A stretch of DNA of 45,745 nt from positions 25,108 to 70,852 of the forward strand of contig JAPSKP010000007.1 of the NCBI GenBank assembly GCA_031181585.1, in the 5' to 3' direction. Numbering within the stretch: position 1 is the stretch's first letter; each line of letters begins with the position of its first letter. This DNA is from Lysinibacillus sp. GTDB taxonomy: Bacteria; Bacillota; Bacilli; Bacillales_A; Planococcaceae. The translations under genes were made by a program, and so were the position numbers. Positions 42,751-45,745 of this stretch are shown piece after piece. The notes beneath the pieces are model-generated. The model did no database searches, had not been told where the DNA came from, and was given only the letters and a program-made list of their open reading frames with translations.

Positions 42751-43151
42751 TTGGGAACGAGAAATTAAAAATAGGTGAACTGGCTGCGCAAACAGGCGTA
42801 ACAAAACGAACAATCGATTACTATACGAATCTCGGCTTATTGCAAGTTGAACGTTCAGCATCAAATTATCGCTATTACGACCGCGCAATGATGGAACGGA
42901 TTCATTGGATTGAAGAGCAAAAAGCTCAAGGTAAATGCCTGGAGGAGATTCGTAGAATGTTGAGTGTCGAGGAACCTATCGCTGAAGAGGTTGATGTTCA
43001 GGAAATTCGTCTACAGATGAAAAAACTGGAACACGATGTTGCAAAGCTTATGGATCAGCTTGACGAAAAAGAAAAGCAAAAGATACGAAAAAAAGTGTCA
43101 CCTGAAAGTGTGGCACTCATGCAGTCTCTATTATTACTTTTAAATAACTAG
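42751..43151 (+). CDS. MerR-family regulator with a displaced start
   Basis: The protein from 42759 reads EKLKIGELAAQTGVTKRTID, a MerR helix-turn-helix, then YYTNLGLLQVERSASNYRYY and a C-terminal coiled coil. The first in-frame ATG is about 130 bases later, in the middle of the fold. The only good start, TTG at 42751 with GGGGTGAT upstream, is out of frame by one base; a missing G in the run GGG at 42753-42755 would restore it (TTG GGG AAC). So either a sequencing error in the run or a real frameshift is present. The frame has no stop between 42750 and 43149. The gene leads into a CNNM/CBS gene. Confidence 0.7.
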
Positions 43152-43190
43152 GAGGTGAACGTTCTACTTCGTGAGTAGAACGACTAATTG
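43151..43190 (+). promoter_or_regulatory. Hairpin-bridged ribosome site
   Basis: GGAGGTG (43151-43157) is followed by a perfect 8-bp hairpin (CGTTCTAC at 43160-43167, GTAGAACG at 43175-43182) and then a TTG start at 43188. The linear gap is 30 bases, but folding leaves only about 7 unpaired bases between site and start. Confidence 0.7.
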
Positions 43191-44516
43191 TCCACCGCAA
43201 TTAACTTAACGATTTTCATCATTTTATTGGCATTAACGGCCTTTTTCGTAGCGACGGAATTCGCCATCGTAAAAGTACGTCAATCCCGGATCGACCAGCT
43301 TGTAGCAGAGGGAACAGCAGGAGCGCTTTCTGCCAAGAATGTGACAACGCATCTTGACGAGTACTTATCTGCCTGCCAGCTAGGTATTACCGTGACAGCC
43401 CTTGGTATAGGTATGGTCGGGGAATCGACGTTCGAATTCATTCTGCACCCTTTATTTGAATCAGTAGGGATTCCAACTGATTACATCCACTGGTTTACAA
43501 TCGGTGCAGCATTCGTCATCGCCACATTCCTGCACGTAGTTGTTGGGGAGCTGGCTCCGAAAACTGTCGCTATTCAAAAAGCGGAAGCAGTTACACTTGC
43601 TTTTGCCAAGCCAATTATGATTTTCTATAAAATTCTTTATCCGTTCATTTGGTTCCTGAATGGTTCGGCTCGTCTTCTTGTCGGCCTATTTGGTATGAAG
43701 CCGGCGAGCGAGCACGAACTATCCCATACAGAAGAAGAGCTTCGTCTCCTTCTTTCCGAAAGTTATAAATCAGGCGAAATTAATATGAACGAATTGAAAT
43801 ATGTAAACAATGTATTTGAATTTGATGATAAAATTGCGCGTGAAATTATGGTGCCGCGAACGGATATCGTTGGGTTTGAAGTGAACGCGACATTCGAGGA
43901 AGTACTCACACAAGTGTCGGAGGAACGATATACACGTTACCCTATTTATGAAGGAGACCGCGATAACATTCTAGGCTTCCTAAATATTAAGGACTTCCTG
44001 ACATTAGGAATGAAAAACCGGATCCGTCCCGAATCATTCAAATTAGAGGACTTTGTCAATCCGGTTGTTCGTGCCCTCGAAACAACACCGATTCATGATT
44101 TACTCCAAAAAATGCAAAAAGAGCGTATTCATATCGCTATTCTGCTTGATGAATATGGCGGTACAAGTGGTATGGTAACGGTCGAGGATATCTTAGAGGA
44201 ACTTGTCGGTGAAATCCGCGATGAATTTGATGATGATGAAATCCCAGAAATTCGCCGTGTGAATGAAGACCACTACATCCTTCATTCAAAAGTTCTTCTT
44301 GATGATGTAGCAAAGCTTTTGTATATCGAACTAGAACACTCAGACGTCGATACGATCGGCGGCTGGTACTTTACAAATGATGTAGATCTGGATATGGAAA
44401 AATCCCTCTATCATGAAGGGTACAAATTTTCCATCAAGGAAAAGGACGGCCATCAGATTCAATATCTTGAAGTAAAGAAAGAAGCGGCTCCTATACCACA
44501 GGCAATAGCCGAATAA
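43188..44516 (+). CDS. CNNM/CBS-domain membrane protein (hemolysin family)
   Basis: A 442-residue protein: an N-terminal CNNM transmembrane domain (about 1-180, four helices, FVATEFAIVKVRQSRIDQL), a CBS pair (about 205-330, MVPRTDIVGFEVN and VTVEDILEELVGEI) and a CorC/HlyC C-terminal domain. It probably transports or regulates Mg2+/Co2+ (compare B. subtilis YhdP/YhdT). A stop codon directly precedes the TTG in frame, so the start cannot lie upstream, and homologues begin the same way. Its expression may depend on the hairpin before the start. Confidence 0.92.
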   Translation: MSTAINLTIFIILLALTAFFVATEFAIVKVRQSRIDQLVAEGTAGALSAKNVTTHLDEYLSACQLGITVTALGIGMVGESTFEFILHPLFESVGIPTDYIHWFTIGAAFVIATFLHVVVGELAPKTVAIQKAEAVTLAFAKPIMIFYKILYPFIWFLNGSARLLVGLFGMKPASEHELSHTEEELRLLLSESYKSGEINMNELKYVNNVFEFDDKIAREIMVPRTDIVGFEVNATFEEVLTQVSEERYTRYPIYEGDRDNILGFLNIKDFLTLGMKNRIRPESFKLEDFVNPVVRALETTPIHDLLQKMQKERIHIAILLDEYGGTSGMVTVEDILEELVGEIRDEFDDDEIPEIRRVNEDHYILHSKVLLDDVAKLLYIELEHSDVDTIGGWYFTNDVDLDMEKSLYHEGYKFSIKEKDGHQIQYLEVKKEAAPIPQAIAE

Positions 44517-44524
44517 CAGCAAAA

Positions 44525-44549
44525 GGCGGGCAAAGTTGCCCGCCTTTTT
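44525..44549 (+). terminator. Terminator of the CNNM/CBS gene
   Basis: GGCGGGCAA pairs with TTGCCCGCC (2-nt linker), followed by five Ts. Confidence 0.88.
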
Positions 44550-44902
44550 CATTAGTTCTATCTGCTTGATCAGCAGCCCTTAAAAGTATGGTAAAATATC
44601 CGAACAAATCCACTTATCCTACTCACCTAAAAAAACTGCAACTCTTTACACAGAAAAACGTCCTTTATGAAGGGCCGTAAAGACTATCCTGAAACCTGTA
44701 CAACAAGGGACTGTCTGCTAACCTAAATTGATTCCTCTGCTTTAGTCAAATTCTCCATCCCCTCATAATACACTGTGAATAAGTGCTTGATAGAAATTGG
44801 ATAGAATCCATTTTTTCTTTGTTTCATCTGCTCATAAGTAACTTTTATGAAGAAGTCACGCCAGCAGTTTGTTTTACTATACATATGTTAAAGGAGCTTA
44901 GT
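44550..44902. other. Gap before uppP
   Basis: No convincing gene. An in-frame ATG at 44783 joins the uppP frame, but that part has no ribosome site and no homology-like features. A TATACA near 44880 may be the -10 box. Confidence 0.4.
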
Positions 44903-45712
44903 ATGGAAGATTTTATTTTGTTAATTAAACACTTCATTATTGGAATTGTACAAGGTATCACCGAACCAATCCCTGTATCATCCAGCGGGCATGTAATGAT
45001 TGCCTCTGAAATTCTTGGTCTTGGCGAACAAGGATTTACTTTTGCTATCTTAACAAATACCGCGTCTTTACTTGCTGTATTATTCATTTATCGGGAAGAT
45101 ATTATCAGGCTGATAGTAAACTCCCTTCGTTATATACAGACGAGAAACAGCAGATACGCTGCTGACTTTCGCTTTGTCCTTTTGATCATCATCGGTTCGA
45201 TTCCCGCTGGAGTTCTAGGTATTTTATTGAGCGATGTCATCGCTGAAAATGTCAGTATGACAACAATTGCGATTATGTTATTTGTAACAGGAACGGCAAT
45301 ATGGCTGATTCGCAATATGCGCGGTAAAAAAAGCGATGCGGACATCACCGTTAAGGATGCTTTTCTTGTGGGACTTGGGCAAGCAGTTGCCCTCACACCG
45401 GGAATCAGCCGCTCCGGTGCTACGATCATTTCAGCGATTGCTGTAGGAATGAAACAAGAAACAGCCCTTCGCTATTCCTTTATGCTCTACATCCCTGTCA
45501 GCCTAGGAAGTGTCGTCTTAGGAATTTCCGATTTCGTCAATGAACCAAATAAAGCTGAACTAGCTCTTCCATATGCCGTCACATTTATTGCGACTGTATT
45601 CATGACCTACTTTGCTATGAAATGGTTCATGGGGATTATGAAGCATGGGAAATTGATTTACTTTACGTATTATTGCTTTATTGTAGGCGCCCTGCTCCTG
45701 ATCTTTTACTAA
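44903..45712 (+). CDS. uppP: Undecaprenyl-diphosphatase (BacA/UppP)
   Basis: An integral-membrane enzyme that dephosphorylates undecaprenyl diphosphate for cell-wall lipid recycling and gives some bacitracin resistance. The 269-residue protein carries the two BacA motifs: IVQGITEPIPVSSSGHV (about 13-29) and PGISRSGAT (about 170-178), with seven or so membrane helices. The start at 44903 follows AAAGGAG; an extension from 44783 is rejected. The motif reads EPIPVSSSGH rather than the commonest EFLPISSTGH, so it is a diverged paralogue. Its target lipid is the one attacked by bacitracin, the usual ligand of Bce modules such as that at 1746-6559. Confidence 0.93.
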   Translation: MEDFILLIKHFIIGIVQGITEPIPVSSSGHVMIASEILGLGEQGFTFAILTNTASLLAVLFIYREDIIRLIVNSLRYIQTRNSRYAADFRFVLLIIIGSIPAGVLGILLSDVIAENVSMTTIAIMLFVTGTAIWLIRNMRGKKSDADITVKDAFLVGLGQAVALTPGISRSGATIISAIAVGMKQETALRYSFMLYIPVSLGSVVLGISDFVNEPNKAELALPYAVTFIATVFMTYFAMKWFMGIMKHGKLIYFTYYCFIVGALLLIFY

Positions 45713-45718
45713 AACAAA

Positions 45719-45745
45719 AAGACTTGCCCTATGCTGTAGAGGCAA
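45719..45745 (+). terminator. uppP terminator, cut by window end
   Basis: AAAAAGACTTGCC is followed by GGCAA at the very end of the window, which looks like the beginning of a TTGCC/GGCAA stem; the T-run lies beyond the edge. Confidence 0.4.

Noticed and set aside
42840-43151. Short MerR protein beginning at TTG 42840
   Set aside because: This start would remove the helix-turn-helix, which is clearly encoded upstream in the same frame.
44783-44902. N-terminal extension of uppP by 40 residues
   Set aside because: The ribosome site AAAGGAG lies before 44903 and the family starts there.

Overview
The window is a chromosomal segment of a low-to-moderate GC, endospore-forming Bacillales bacterium. 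Gene content and order match Bacillus subtilis yhf-hem-yhg-ecs-hit-trpP-yhaH-scoC-prsA-yhaM-yhzD and the yheA/yheB neighbourhood. Protein sequences and the rearranged accessory genes suggest the Planococcaceae/Caryophanaceae (Solibacillus/Lysinibacillus-like). This is an inference from sequence appearance; no search was run. A YjcZ-type sporulation peptide and ScoC support a spore former.

Layout. 1-1700: long-chain acyl-CoA ligase behind a FadR-like palindrome. 1746-6559 (minus strand): a complete Bce-type peptide-antibiotic sensing and detoxification module (response regulator, intramembrane-sensing kinase, an extra 142-144-residue protein, ABC ATPase, FtsX-like permease). 6655-7913: lipoate-protein ligase and the divergent small gene yhfH. 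8315-11840 (minus): a tightly overlapping four-gene operon, beta-propeller lipoprotein / response regulator / kinase / YtkA-like lipoprotein, which is the least familiar system here. 12113-15771 (minus): hemE-hemH-hemY haem genes, followed by hmoB (haem-degrading monooxygenase, plus strand). 16896-18825: ecsAB. 18927-23599: hit, trpP (with a TRAP-like leader), yhaH, scoC, a DUF3267-like protein, a small membrane protein, yjcZ-like and prsA. 23871-25028: yjdM (phnA) and a TetR regulator. 25509-26606: serC. 26693-28138: yhaM and yhzD. 28198-31974 (minus): an unknown glycine-zipper membrane protein, an enoyl-CoA hydratase and a KstD-like flavoprotein. 32275-34256: serA behind a serine T-box. 34403-35620: two related zinc-ribbon membrane proteins. 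35621-36598: a gene-free stretch with a dispersed repeat, an IS1182-type transposase remnant and an orphan terminator. 36599-40604 (minus): HAD phosphatase, DUF3006 protein, ComEC-like metallo-beta-lactamase lipoprotein and hemZ. 40790-42303: yheA-yheB. 42424-45712 (plus): yheE-like, a MerR regulator with a displaced start, a CNNM/CBS protein and an undecaprenyl-diphosphatase.

How the genes connect. Three themes recur. Haem metabolism is represented by hemE, hemH, hemY, hemZ and hmoB. Serine synthesis is represented by serC and serA, which share an equally spaced CGAAC inverted motif in their upstream regions. Cell-envelope stress is represented by the Bce module, UppP, PrsA, Ecs and ScoC. 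Fatty-acid genes at both ends of the window carry AATGAAT/ATTCATT palindromes typical of FadR control.

The observations most worth a second look are: (i) the four-gene two-lipoprotein two-component operon; (ii) a hairpin lying exactly between the Shine-Dalgarno sequence and the TTG start of the CNNM gene, so that folding restores normal spacing; (iii) a shared serA/serC operator-like motif; (iv) dispersed two-hairpin repeats with compensatory base changes; (v) a repeat inserted at the ecsB/hmoB terminator with flanking 17-bp direct repeats. No CRISPR array, tRNA, rRNA, prophage or intact insertion sequence was seen.
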